From the NCBI GenBank assembly GCA_002150815.3, contig NDFF03000116.1, forward strand, positions 1-64,000: DNA of 64,000 nt. Direction: 5' to 3'. Source of the DNA: Grammothele lineata. Its lineage: Eukaryota; Basidiomycota; Agaricomycetes; Polyporales; Polyporaceae. Below are positions 22,416 through 33,243 of this stretch, piece by piece. How positions within the stretch are numbered: the stretch's first letter is position 1; the number at the start of each line of letters is the position of its first letter. Below the pieces are notes generated by a model. The model saw only the letters and a list, made by a program, of their open reading frames with translations. It searched no databases and was not told the DNA's origin. A program made the position numbers and the translations under genes.

Positions 22416-25400
22416 TCACAGCAAAGAGCCAGACAGGAGCGACTGAATCTGCTCGGCCATCTTCGTCGGGTCGAGCGCGAACTGCTGCGCGGCCTCTCCC
22501 TCCGCGAGCCCCGCCGACTCCCCCTCGCCCCCAGCGCCCGCTCCTGACCCGGCGGGGAGTTGGACAATATTCTCCTTTGCCAGAGGTTCGATGAAAGCAA
22601 AGATCTCCGCAAAGTCAGGGACCCCCGCGTCTTCGGACAAGTACCCGTCCGAAGCAGCGTCCGTCGCGAACGCGAGGCCCAGGTCCTCTTCCTGGAAACC
22701 CTGAAGCCCATCCATGGGGAAGAAGTCGCCCGAGCCCGCTCCAACATTATCCACCGCGGCGGACAGAGCGAACATGTCCGGGGACGACAGCGTCATCGGG
22801 CCCTGTTCAAGCGAGAAGGGGTCGAAGAACCCAGTATAATCGACAGGATCCAAGGGCGCCGCAGAGAGCGTCGACGCGTCCGAGAACACGTCCGGGCGCG
22901 AGAGGTAGTCGAACCCGTCGGACGTGAGACCCTGCGTGTCCGCCCCCAGGTCGACCGGCGGCTGTTGTGGGACGAGCTCAAGTTGAGTGAGGCAGATGGT
23001 GGCGTTAGGGTCCTGAGCCTGTGGGAGCTCTTCCGCGTCCTGCTCCAGGACAGAGTCGTTATCGTCCGTGTCCGATGCCGTGAGGATGGGGCTAGACGGC
23101 GGAAGGGGGGACGAAGGGGGCAGGCTGTCGGGACGTCTGCGAGGGGGAGGGAACTTTCCAAAGACGTCGGAGCCGGGACGCATCTCCACGTCAAACTCAC
23201 CATCGCTGCTCGCGATGGGGATCGAGTCTAGTGGGACGTCCATGTCGTCCGACAGGAGGTCGAGGTCGTCATCCGGCTCGTCGGGTGCGGGCCCAACGCC
23301 AGGAGGTGGCGCGTCAGGGAGAGAGCCAGCACTCCTCGAACTATTCGGATGGGGCGAGCGACTGATGTGAGTTCGTGCGCGGCCACGAGGGGCTCGAGAG
23401 GGCGAGGCGAGGGAGGCTTTCATAGTGTTGTACAGGCTCGGCAGTCGGCGAGGCGTACGCGCACTACGCTGCGCAGGCGTCATAGGGGTCGGCTGATCGG
23501 GAGTAAACAGCGAGCCAAGGTCGTCGTCCTCGGGTGTGGTAGGTCCGCTACCTCTCGCTCGTCGTCTAGGGGGCGTGGTGGGCGGTTCAACACCTTGTGA
23601 AGTCGTGAGGACATTATAGGAGGACGAAGGAGCAAACGGTTTGGCGAAGATGGGACCTTGAGGGGACGATGCGATGATGGGTCGAGGAGGATCAGCGGAG
23701 GGACCAGGCGAGCTGGACCGGCGGGGCGGCGTGAGGTTTGCCGTACCATGGAAGGTGCGAGCGGTGATGTTCTCAGCGGGCTCCTTATATGTAGCGGAAC
23801 GCTTGCGCGGTCTAGAGTCTAGCACGTCTTTCTCCTTTGACTTCTTCTTTGGCACCTTCTTCCTCGACGGCTGGCCAGACGAAGCCAGCTCAGACGGGTC
23901 GTGGTACCTGCCGTCCCCAGTTCTTGGAACAAACGCCGTGTTCGTCTTCGCCCATTGCGGGACGCCGCGAGACGGCCGAGGCGGACGGGGAGGTGAAGTA
24001 GCAGGAATGGGAGCCGCCTCCGACAGACCACCAGGCACGTTCTCCCATCCCGGATCCGAAGCAACGTGCGAGGGCCCAGCATAGTCAAGAACATAATTCA
24101 CACTCCGTGCCGCGCGCAGCGAAGACCCATGCGAGGACGCATGTACGGGTCTGCGCGACGAGCTCGCCGTGCGTTTCCGGGACGCCTCGTTCTCGCGCTC
24201 CCGCTCGTCCATGAACTCGCTCAGCGTACGCTTGCGTGGATTCCCCCCCGCCCCACTCGCGGCCCGAGCGTGGGACGCCTTCGTCGCCGACGAACGTAGT
24301 GCAGGTTCAGTATTGTGGTGGCGCAAGGGCGTCGGACGCGGGGGAGAGCGAGCGACGTCTTTGCCCTTCTCTTTCGTAGAGCCTCTACGGCGAAAAGCGG
24401 TCGGGTTGACGTTCTCCTTGTCAAGAACGACAATCTCGTCTTCTTCCTGGACGTGGTCGGTCGTAGGCGGAGTCGAAACCGCGCCAGCCTGAGAAGTCTC
24501 CGAAGGCGTTGCGGCCGTCGAAACGGATAGAAACGTCAAAGGCGAGCTCGCCGCTGCTGTCTGAGCGGCAGGAACGCTCTGGGAAGTAGAGGGACCAGAG
24601 GCGGTGGACACCAGCGACTGCAAGAACTGGATCAGTTCCGGGCTAGGCGCTGCGTTGGGGGTCTTGTCGATCGAAGCCAACGCAGCAAGCAGCTGCGGGT
24701 TCTGTTGTTGACTGGCGAGCGCAGTGAGGATAGCAGCAAGCAGTGCCGCCTGAGGGTCCGCGGGGACCGGTTCGGAAGGAGCGGGAGCAAGAACCGTAGT
24801 TGCTGGCGCAACAGCAGCCGCTACGGGAGGCAAACACTCCGTCGCGGGTGGTTCGGTCTTGATCGTCGGTGCGGAGTCCGGCATAGACGAAGAGGACGCG
24901 ACGGCGGATAATGGAGACCAGGCGTTTTGCTTACCCTTGTCTTCCTGATGTCGGCGGAGAGGATCCTTTGTGAACGGTGCGCCCTGACTGCCGGCGCGTT
25001 TCAGCCCCTTCTTCTCTCCCGCCCAAGAGTGAGCGCGAGGGAGGGGTTGACGGGTGCCCTACTCGAGTATGAGCCAAAGACAATAGACATCATAATGGGC
25101 AAGACGCACCTCTCTTAGCAAGAACATGATCTCAACAGACTCGTCGTGTATACCGTCAGAAGAGACGGTGCCAATGATAGTAGGGGGTTCCGCACTCCGA
25201 AGTGCATCCGACATCCACCCATAGCCGGTATAGACTGGAGGGACTTTATGAGTCTGGCTGCGCTTGCCTTGGCAGAACTCAGCATTGGGGAAGACAGTCT
25301 GGGCGCGAGCGATCGACTCACTGGTTTCGAACGGGTCGAAGGCGTGCACGGAGAAATCGCGATTTCCCGAAGGCGCACACTCCGGACTACAACAACCCAC

Positions 25401-25699
25401 ACATCATTTACGGGACCTCTAGTGTGGTTGGCAGACGGACGCACCTAGCCTGACACAGAGTCTCCAGACACGGGAGGATCGAGACCTTGCCATAAACGAG
25501 GTCCTTGATCGGATGGTCTTCGAGGAGCTGCGAGGGTATCACGGTCACGTCCACCTTGATGGTCGAGCGTGCGTGCTGCCACTGCGGGTTGGACTCGCCG
25601 GAGGTGTAGTGGAGGGAGACTGGAGGGTGGTGAGCCACGACCTATCAGGTGTCGCAAATCACGAATAGAACACGCACTGGGGAGCCGACGCGTCTCCAT
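22416..25699 (-). CDS. Spt21/Ams2-like regulator of histone gene expression
   Basis: Five exons (25678-25699, 25445-25619, 25322-25386, 25110-25234 or to 25243, 22416-25058) join in phase to give about 1010 residues. The N-terminal 130 residues fit the Ams2/Spt21 N-terminal domain: 'LVYGKVSILPCLETLCQASP', 'DFSVHAFDPFET', 'TGYGWMSDALR', 'IIGTVSSDG', 'ESVEIMFLLRE'. The rest is low-complexity with 'NPRKRTLSEFMDERERE', a 'VPQWAKTNTAF' block, many SP/TP sites and an acidic C-terminus. In yeasts these proteins activate histone genes in S phase; fission yeast Ams2 also carries a GATA finger, which is absent here. The 192-residue-scale upstream exons and the large ORF are one gene, because the frame stays open from 25058 to 22416. 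The alternative acceptor changes three residues. Confidence 0.7.
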
Positions 25700-26329
25700 C
25701 AAGCCTTCACACGACACAGACCGCGAGACGAAGAGCGAGGAGATGAAGCTGGCGGGGAGACGAGCGAGTACGAGGAGAAGAACGAAGTCGAAGGCGCGCC
25801 TCGCCGCGGTGGCCGTGGGCCGAACGCGCGCCAGGCGCCGGGACGCATTTCAACGCGACGCAGGTCACGTGTACCGCGTCAATGGCGCTTTCGCCCAGTA
25901 GCCGCCTTGGCCACCTCCGCTATTGCCGTGCGCCAAGGACCCCGTCGCACCTCAAAAGTTTGCCTCCACCCACTCCATCGCCCGAGGACGCCGGAAGCGG
26001 AATAAATTCACTACATGCGACGGAGCGGACGTGCTGACGGACCACCCCGCGCCACTGCGGGCACTCCCCCTATGCAATTTTCTAAATGAAAACCGGCCCT
26101 TCGACAGGCCGCGCACTCCAAACAAATCACTCGTTGTTTCCGTTGGTCTAAGTCTAAAACATTCGTGTGGCTTACGCGTCGAAGAGGTCATGCTTGCATA
26201 ATACAGTATTTGACGTACGCGACGCGGCCAATGTACACAATTACAGGTACAATGCTACTTTCCTTCCCTCGCTTCTCATCCCCATTCGCGCTAAATTGCG
26301 CTCGGACACGCCCGAGGCACACACGCCGC
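25700..26329. other. Intergenic region
   Basis: Promoter of the Spt21-like gene and 3' end of the aldolase gene. Nothing else recognised. Confidence 0.5.
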
Positions 26330-27979
26330 TTAGAGGCGGTCTAAACGGCGTCGTGCGCCACACGCAGCGTCCCGTCAGCGGCCGCATCAAACAGATAAAG
26401 AGACGAATAGACTCACTCGTGTTACCGAGGTCCGCGCAAGCCTCCTTGACACGCGCGACGAGCGTCTTCTCACCCTCGCGGACCCACACGCGCGGGTCGT
26501 AGTACTGCGAGCCTCGTGTCAGCTAACGCTTCGGACGATGGCGGCGGCTAGGGACCGCGTACCTTCTTGTTGGGCTTGTCGGCACCCTCCGGGTTGCCGA
26601 CCTGGGTCTGGAGGTAGCCGGACTTGCTCTGCACAAAGTCCTGGGAACGACGCACGCGGTCAGCGGTCTAGCACAGCCCACGATGCCGTCAAGGGCGTGG
26701 TATGGACGGGACTGACCCTGACACCGGATAGGTAGGCCCACTGAGTGTCGGTGTCGACGTTCATCTTGACGACGCCGTTCTGGACGGCGGTCTTGATCTC
26801 GTCCTTGGTGGAGCCGGAGCCGCCGTGGAAGACGAGGAAGAGGGGCTTCTTCTTGCCGGTCTTCTCCTCGGCGTAGACCTGGTGCTTCTGGAGGAGCTCG
26901 GGGTGGAGGCGGACGTTGCCAGGCTTGTAAACGCCGTGGACGTTGCCAAAGGCTGCGGCGATGGAGAAGTTGGGGCTGATAGCGGAGAGGGCGGTGTAGA
27001 CGTCAAAGATGTCCTCGGGCTGAGTATAGAGACGAGAGTTGTCGACGCCAGTGTTGTCTACGCCGTCCTCTTCGCCACCGGTGATGCCGATCTCCATCTC
27101 GAGCCAGAGGCCGAGAGGCGCCATGCGCTTAAAGTAAGAGACGCAGGTGGCGATGTTGTCCTCCTTGGACTCCTCGGAGAGGTCGAGCATGTGAGAGGAG
27201 AAGAGGGGCTCCTGGTGCTGAGCAAAGTACTCCTCATCGGCCTTGAGCATGCCATCGAACCAGGGCAGGAGCTTGTGTGCACAGTGATCGGAGTGGAGGA
27301 CGACGGGGCTAGGGGGAGGGACGTGAGAGGAGAGGGGGGGGGGAGATGGGATTGGAGGGGACGTACACGCCGTACTCCTTTGCGACGGTGCGGACGTGGT
27401 GAGCGGCGGCGACGGCGCCGGCGATGGAGGCCTGCTGCTTGTCGTTGGGGAGGCCCTTGCCGGCGAAGAAGGCAGCACCGCCCTGGGAGACCTGGATGAT
27501 TATGGGCGATTTGATGTCGCTGGAGGGGAGGAGATCAGGGCTAGAGAGGCGGACATAGAGGGGCGGAGATTACCGGGCAGCCTCGAGGACGGAGTTTGCG
27601 ACCGAGGAGGAGGTGCAGTTCTGCAAAGCGTGTGAGCTCGGGGACGAGGACGGCGGAGAATGGAGACAGTGGACTTACGATGGCCTGGGGATGGGGAGGA
27701 GGATCGATGAGAGTGAGGGAGAGTTACGAAATGGGAAGAGGGCGGGAGCTCACGGGGATAGCAAACTAGAAAGAAGGATGAGCACGAGGCAAGGGAAGAA
27801 GCGAGAACAAGGACCTGCCTGGTGCTCTTTCGCGTACTCGAAAAGCTTGCGGACATTGTCTCCGGTGAGGACACCAGCCTGTGTGCGGAAAGGAGAGAGA
27901 GATGAGCGCGATCTGATGGGAGGCGACACGCGACGGGAGCGAGGCTATGACGTACGGGAACTACGTCGAGGACGCCCAT
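26330..27979 (-). CDS. FBA1: Fructose-bisphosphate aldolase, class II
   Basis: Ten exons (27956-27979, 27819-27878, 27754-27765, 27679-27684, 27574-27620, 27367-27519, 26717-27308, 26563-26640, 26417-26504, 26330-26340) give 356 residues, the usual fungal length. Motifs: 'FAIPAINCTSSS' (assembled from three exons), 'IIIQVSQGGAAFFAGKGL', the zinc site 'VVLHSDHCAHKLLPWFDG', 'LEMEIGITGGEEDGVDN', 'VFHGGSGSTKDEI', and 'KMNVDTDTQWAYL'. It cleaves fructose-1,6-bisphosphate into triose phosphates in glycolysis. One exon is only 6 nt (two codons), the last exon is 11 nt, and the intron at 27766-27818 begins with GC. The end 'GNTNRL' fits related C-termini and fixed the last acceptor. The divergent neighbour is WC-1. 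Confidence 0.93.
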
Positions 27980-28956
27980 GATGTTATGAGATCGGGGAGG
28001 AGGCGGTAGGTGGGAGGTGGATGAGAGAGAGGACAGGCAGGAGGGAGAGAAGAAAAGCGAGCGAGGGCTGGGCTGGGCTTGGAGGAAGGGATCGATGGGC
28101 TTGGGATGGACCAATCGGGAGGCGGAGCGCCGTGGGACGAGGCGCGGCCCCGCGATGAGCCCATGGCTGGCCGGGACGCACGCTGGGACGAGGGAAAGCT
28201 CTCGACGGCTCTGGGTGGTTTCGCGCGGGCGGGTGGGCGTCGGTGGCCCGATCGGGGCCGAGAGGAGGACGGCAGTTCGCACGAGCAGAGATGAGGATGC
28301 GAGGCGAGCCTGGACGAAAGACGGGACGGCGGAGGCCGCGGTCCGTGGACGCTCGCACGGGCGCCTCCGTCGCGGACCGGGGTCGAGGGAGGCGGGGCGC
28401 CGCGGGGTCTGAAAAGGATGACGTCTTGAGGGTGAGTACGGGCAGCTCGGGGACCGGGCGCGATCGCGAGCAGGGGACGGCTGGGGATCAACGTTACGTT
28501 GGACGCTAGCGGTGCTAGCAGGCGTTGGCCGCGTATTAGTGAGGCGTGTGCCGGCAGGCGGCGACAAGCGACGGGCGAGATTAATTGGGGTGGATAGCAG
28601 GGAGGCCGAGCGAGGGCCGCAGTTGTATAGGAGGCCGGGCGACTCCCGGGCGGACGATAACGTCAACGGAGCCCTTGCCGGCCGATGCCGCGACAGGCGC
28701 CGGGATGGGAATGCTTCGGTTCTAGCCGCAGAGTGCTAGCGCCCATGCTGCTCACGCCTCGTCCAGAGCGCTCAAGGGAGCGACTTGAGCAGATCGGCGT
28801 GTCTGCACGCGCGTTTCCGCTCGTCCGTCCTTTCGCTCCTCCTCTCGCCTCTCGCCTCCTCCGCCGCCCTCTCTTGCGATCCGCCCCGCGCAAGCCCCCT
28901 TGTCCTGCGCGCACCATCGCCTCCAACGCACCGACGCTCGTCGTCTCCTCTCCACC
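27980..28956. promoter_or_regulatory. Divergent promoter region, aldolase / WC-1
   Basis: Nearly 1 kb of GC-rich DNA between two start codons. The WC-1 side is strongly pyrimidine-rich (TCCTCC runs) up to the start at 28957. Large open frames on both strands here are Arg/Ser/Pro-rich artefacts. I did not identify a defined operator; GATA-type sites cannot be judged by eye against background. Confidence 0.45.
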
Positions 28957-31900
28957 ATGCCCTTCTCCCGCTACCTCCAGTCCAACGAGCGCGAGCACCA
29001 GCACCAAAACTCTCCAGACGACGACCTTGACCAGCACACGTTCTCCACAAACGTCCAGTTCCAGCTCCCAAACCTCATCTTCAATGCCCCCACCGTCCCC
29101 CCAGGCGGCGGCGCAGAGGCTCTCCCTGCAGGTCTCTACCCCAACTCTTCCTCTCTCCCCTGGTTCTCCGCCCCACACCACCCTTTCCCGCCCAACCCGT
29201 ACGTCGCCCAAGGCCCTCCGACCGCCTCCTTCCCTCATCCCCAGCCTAGCTCTGCTGTCGCCCACGCTTACCACGCCCCCGCCAACCATTCCTCTTCCTC
29301 TTCTCCTCAGTCCGCTACCTCCTCTGCATTCCCTCTCCCTCCTCCGCACGCCGTCTTTCCCTCCCACCCCCAGCCATTCCAGCACCAGCTCCCCCTCTCT
29401 ATTCCCACCGCCCTAGGTCTTCCCATCTATTCCACATCCGGTTTCGACCTCCTCTCCCTCCTCTCCCGCGTCGTCACCCGCCCCTATCCCAAGATTCGTC
29501 TTGGCCCAGTCGACTTTTCCTGCTCTTTCGTCGTCACCGACACCCGTCGCTTCGACGCACCGATAGGTCCTCTTTCATTTCATCTCTCCTCCCATCGCTG
29601 TGCACTGAACCTTGATCGTCCAGTCTACGCCTCTCCTTCATTCTACAAGTTGACGGGCTATGAAGAGCACGAGGTCCTCAACCGCAACTGCCGCTTCCTC
29701 CAGGCGCCCGGAGGCAACGTCCAGAAGGGGGATGATCGGGCCCACACCTCCACGGAGGCCGTCGCCCTCATGCGCAAGAGCCTCATTGCAGATAAGGAGT
29801 GCCAGGTCAGTGTTATAAACTACCGCAAGGACGGCTCCGCCTTCATCAACATGGTCTCCGTCATCCCTCTCCGCGGAGGCGTACACAACTCCCCGGACGA
29901 GGCAGACGACGTCGTCTACCACATCGGCTTCCAGGTCGACCTCACAGAGCAGCCAAAATCCATTCTCGAGAAGCTCAAGGACGGCACCTACCTCGTCAAC
30001 TACTCCGACAAGGCCCTCGCGTCCTCACCCACGCCCTCGCGGGATTGGCGCACCTCTTCCATGACCATGCGCGGCGTGTCCAAGGACCTTCGCAGCATCC
30101 TCTCCGACCCCGCCTTCACCTCCTCTTTCCGTCTCTCCACCTCCACCCACGCCTCTACCGCCGTCGCGCTCACCAACAGCCCTGCAGAGCCCGTCGCGCT
30201 CGACCCGTACGATGGCAATAAACCCTTGCACATGTTCCTCCTCGACCGCTTGCCAGACTTTCTGCACGTCGTCTCTCTCAAGGGAGACTTCCTGTACGTC
30301 GCCCCTGCCGTCAGACACGTCCTAGGCTACGATCCCGACGAACTCGTCGGCCGGTCTCTCAAAGAGTTTTGCCATCCCGCCGACAAGGTCCCGATCGAGC
30401 GCGAGCTCAAGGAGGCTTCGGCCACGCCCGGCCAGTTCCCCACAGGTCAGATACCATCTTCGTCTGCCCCAGGGCCATCCAGTACCCACCAGGACGGCGC
30501 GGCCGCGGCCCCCTCGGCTCTCCCGCGCCCCGTCGATCTCCTCTTCCGCATGCAGGCCAAAGGCCGTGGGTACGTCTGGATCGAGTGCCGCGGAAGGCTT
30601 CACGTCGAGCCGGGCAAGGGCCGCAAGGCGATCATCCTCAGCGGCCGCGCGCGGGCCATGCCCCACCTGCAGTGGGGCCCCATCGCCCGCCTCGGCGGCG
30701 TCATCTCGCCCCTGCCCCGCCCATCCCACCGCCGGCTCTCGACAGGCGCGGACTCGGACGACGATACCGTCCTCCGCGTCCCCGAGCGCGAGTTCTGGGG
30801 GCTCCTGAGCGCAAACGCGACCTTCCTCTACGTCGGCGCCGCCATCCGCGACGTCCTCGGCTGGGGCGCGGGCGAGGCGATCGGCAAGCGGCTCGCGGAC
30901 TTCGTCACCGGGTCGTCCCCGCAGGAGGTCAGCGCCGCGATCGACGCCGAGATGCGCAAGGTCCTCGCGGCCCCGGGCGGCACTGCCAGCGAGAGCGCCG
31001 GACTGGTGTGCGACGTCCACAGGAAAGAAGGCGGCACCGTCCCCGTCCACGTCGTCCTCTACCGCTCCCGCGTGGCCCCGTCGCCCCCATCGCCTTCTGA
31101 GGCCCAGGGGAGCGCCCAGGGCACGGGCACTAGTACGGGCACGGGCACGAGCAACGGAGCAGGCGACGGCCCCGCCGCCCAGCCCCCGATCGTGTGCCAG
31201 ATCCGGCTGAGCGACGCCGTGGCGGCGGCGCCGATCGAGCACGCGCACGAGGAGAGCGTGTTCGACGAGATCCTGCTCGCGCGGGGCACGAGCTGGCAGT
31301 ACGAGCTGCAGCAGCTCAAGTTCCACAACCAGCGGCTCGTCGAAGAGGTCACTGCGCTCGAGGCGAGCATCATCAAGAAGAACCGCAGGAACCAGACCCT
31401 CAGCGCGCCTCCGGCGAGCGGCGTCGGTGTGGGGGCTGCGAGTGCCGCGCCGGCGGCGGGACGATCCTCGCGGATGAGCATCAGCTACGCACAGTCCCCC
31501 TCGCCTGCCACCAGGCAGCAGCAGCAACAGCAGCAGGCACCCCCGCCGGTGTCGGCGCCGCTCAACGTCCGCTTCATGCCGGACGCGCAAGGCATCACGC
31601 ACGTCGCGGGCCCGTCGCAGCCGCTCCACGCGCACTCGCAGCCGACGCCCGTCTCGCAGATGACGACGTCCTCGTCGCTCCTCTCCGGCGCGCACATGTC
31701 GCGCCCCTCCCAGCCGCAACAGCAGCAGCAGCCCCCACCGCCGGCCCGCCAGCCGCCTCCGCCGCACCTGTCTATGCCGCCTATGCCGCCTCTTCAGCAG
31801 CGTCACGGCGAGGCGCAGATGTACCCCCCGCAGCGGATGCAGCACTCGACCGAGTCGGCGCTGCAGGGCTGGAGCTCGTACGGGTACGACGCCGTCCCTC

Positions 31901-32067
31901 CGTCCGCTCCAGTTCCTGGCGCAAGGGGCAGCATCTCGTCCGACATGGCGAGCGGCAGCGGCAGCACCATGCCGACGCCGGTCGCCCACAGGTCCGTCCC
32001 GACCAAGCGTTCCTGGGACGCGTCCTTCCAGGACTCGGGCGGCGGAGGCCGCCCTGGCCGGCAGTAG
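28957..32067 (+). CDS. WC1: White collar-1 type LOV/PAS blue-light photoreceptor
   Basis: Two exons (28957-29566, 29624-32067) give 1017 residues. After a Pro/Ser-rich N-terminus comes a LOV domain (~190-320): 'VVTDTRRFDAPIVYASPSFY', 'LTGYEEHEVL' and the flavin-binding 'NRNCRFLQ' with the adduct Cys near 224. Two further PAS domains follow (~404-470, 'DFLHVVSLKGDFLYVAP'; ~593-640, 'FLYVGAAIRDVLGW'). A coiled coil lies at ~760-800, then a Gln/Pro-rich tail. No GATA zinc finger is found, which is normal for basidiomycete WC-1; the partner WC-2 supplies DNA binding. It acts as the light-sensing subunit of the white-collar complex. The start was chosen by a good context (caccATGcc) at 28957; an upstream in-frame ATG at 28900 is possible. 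The 57 nt intron keeps frame if retained. Confidence 0.92.
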   Translation: MPFSRYLQSNEREHQHQNSPDDDLDQHTFSTNVQFQLPNLIFNAPTVPPGGGAEALPAGLYPNSSSLPWFSAPHHPFPPNPYVAQGPPTASFPHPQPSSAVAHAYHAPANHSSSSSPQSATSSAFPLPPPHAVFPSHPQPFQHQLPLSIPTALGLPIYSTSGFDLLSLLSRVVTRPYPKIRLGPVDFSCSFVVTDTRRFDAPIGPLSFHLSSHRCALNLDRPVYASPSFYKLTGYEEHEVLNRNCRFLQAPGGNVQKGDDRAHTSTEAVALMRKSLIADKECQVSVINYRKDGSAFINMVSVIPLRGGVHNSPDEADDVVYHIGFQVDLTEQPKSILEKLKDGTYLVNYSDKALASSPTPSRDWRTSSMTMRGVSKDLRSILSDPAFTSSFRLSTSTHASTAVALTNSPAEPVALDPYDGNKPLHMFLLDRLPDFLHVVSLKGDFLYVAPAVRHVLGYDPDELVGRSLKEFCHPADKVPIERELKEASATPGQFPTGQIPSSSAPGPSSTHQDGAAAAPSALPRPVDLLFRMQAKGRGYVWIECRGRLHVEPGKGRKAIILSGRARAMPHLQWGPIARLGGVISPLPRPSHRRLSTGADSDDDTVLRVPEREFWGLLSANATFLYVGAAIRDVLGWGAGEAIGKRLADFVTGSSPQEVSAAIDAEMRKVLAAPGGTASESAGLVCDVHRKEGGTVPVHVVLYRSRVAPSPPSPSEAQGSAQGTGTSTGTGTSNGAGDGPAAQPPIVCQIRLSDAVAAAPIEHAHEESVFDEILLARGTSWQYELQQLKFHNQRLVEEVTALEASIIKKNRRNQTLSAPPASGVGVGAASAAPAAGRSSRMSISYAQSPSPATRQQQQQQQAPPPVSAPLNVRFMPDAQGITHVAGPSQPLHAHSQPTPVSQMTTSSSLLSGAHMSRPSQPQQQQQPPPPARQPPPPHLSMPPMPPLQQRHGEAQMYPPQRMQHSTESALQGWSSYGYDAVPPSAPVPGARGSISSDMASGSGSTMPTPVAHRSVPTKRSWDASFQDSGGGGRPGRQ

Positions 32068-33243
32068 TAGTAGAACTCTTGGACTGATAGAGTCTACGCG
32101 TACATACATCCAAGTTCTCTTCCTCTCTCGTACATATGGCCGCTCTCGGCCGTGCTCTGTCCATAGGCTCTCGTTTGCTCGCCGTTCCTGTACCTCGCCC
32201 TCGTCCTCGTCCTCGCCTTCGTCCTCGTACCGTACCCGTCACCTAGCTATCGTACGTCCCTCCGTCCCGCTCGCTCCCTCAGGCTGCCGGCATCCATGTT
32301 CCCCGCGGGCTTAAGTATTCCATCCAGCTCTCCTCTCGGCCGTCCTCACCGATCACATGTACTACTACTATATGGCTCACTCGCGCGCGCGCACGTCCAC
32401 TTGTACATTAGCCTCTCGATCCTATTCAGATCATCCTGCATTTTTCCATGCATATGCGTGCGTGCGCGGCGGGCGATCGTGAGAGCCAGGCAGTCGCGAC
32501 GTCGAAGGCACGGTAAAGTGGACCGCGTTCGATCCGTCTCGCAACGGATCTGAGCTTCCTCCCCTCCTCGCGCGCGCGTCCCCTGTCTGGCGCGGCAGCT
32601 GTGGTGAAGATTTCGCAAATTAAATACGAGCCTCCCCTTTGCGTCTCTTTCTCCCGTGAACCCTATGGTGGATGGTGGGCGCAATCAGCTGCGGGTGGCA
32701 AACGTCCGACGTCGACGTGCGCCCGCGGGCCGATCGCTCATACTCGCCCGCTGGCAGGACCTGCCAATCGAACGCGCGGGACGGCCGGAAAGGTGATCCC
32801 TGTTGCTCTTCGTAGACGTCGGAACCTCGCAGCTCCCGTAAGTACGTACGTCCGAGTCGAACGCGCGACCGTCGACCGTCGACGACGGATCAGGCGGAAG
32901 CCCAAGCTTTCTCTTCGGGGCCTTCAATGATGTCATCGCCGCGATGCCAGGCCGAGTCCCGACTGACGTTTGCCTGCCAGTGCCGTCTGGTATACGTGAG
33001 GCTTCTTTGCGCACTCGCGGCCGGAGTGGTAATTATACAGGATTTCGAGTCGAGCAATGGTACCGGTACAGCCGTGCGTCGGCGTCGTAAACTAGATGCG
33101 TGGATAGTATGTGCCTGTCGTGCGCCGCCCCTGGCCTCCCCTGCCTCCTCACCCCTGGTCCTCCCCGCATACACACGCGACTCGCGTTGCGCGGAGCTCC
33201 GGTCGCATTCCCCCGTTCCCCGCCCCCCTCACGCCCACAAGAA
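32068..33243. other. Convergent intergenic region
   Basis: The 3' flanks of WC-1 and the PDK-type gene. It includes short CTCGTCCTCGTC-type tandem repeats at about 32195-32230. No gene supported. Confidence 0.55.

Noticed and set aside
26188..26192. Alternative last exon of aldolase (CATGA)
   Set aside because: It needs a 224 nt intron and gives no conserved end; the acceptor at 26340 gives the expected NRL-type terminus with a 76 nt intron.
27500..28666. 388-codon minus-strand frame between aldolase and WC-1
   Set aside because: Composition is Pro/Ser/Arg with no motif, and it overlaps the 5' exons of aldolase in the wrong frame.
30322..32109. 595-codon minus-strand frame
   Set aside because: Antisense to the PAS and Gln-rich parts of WC-1; WC-1 domains are clear on the + strand.
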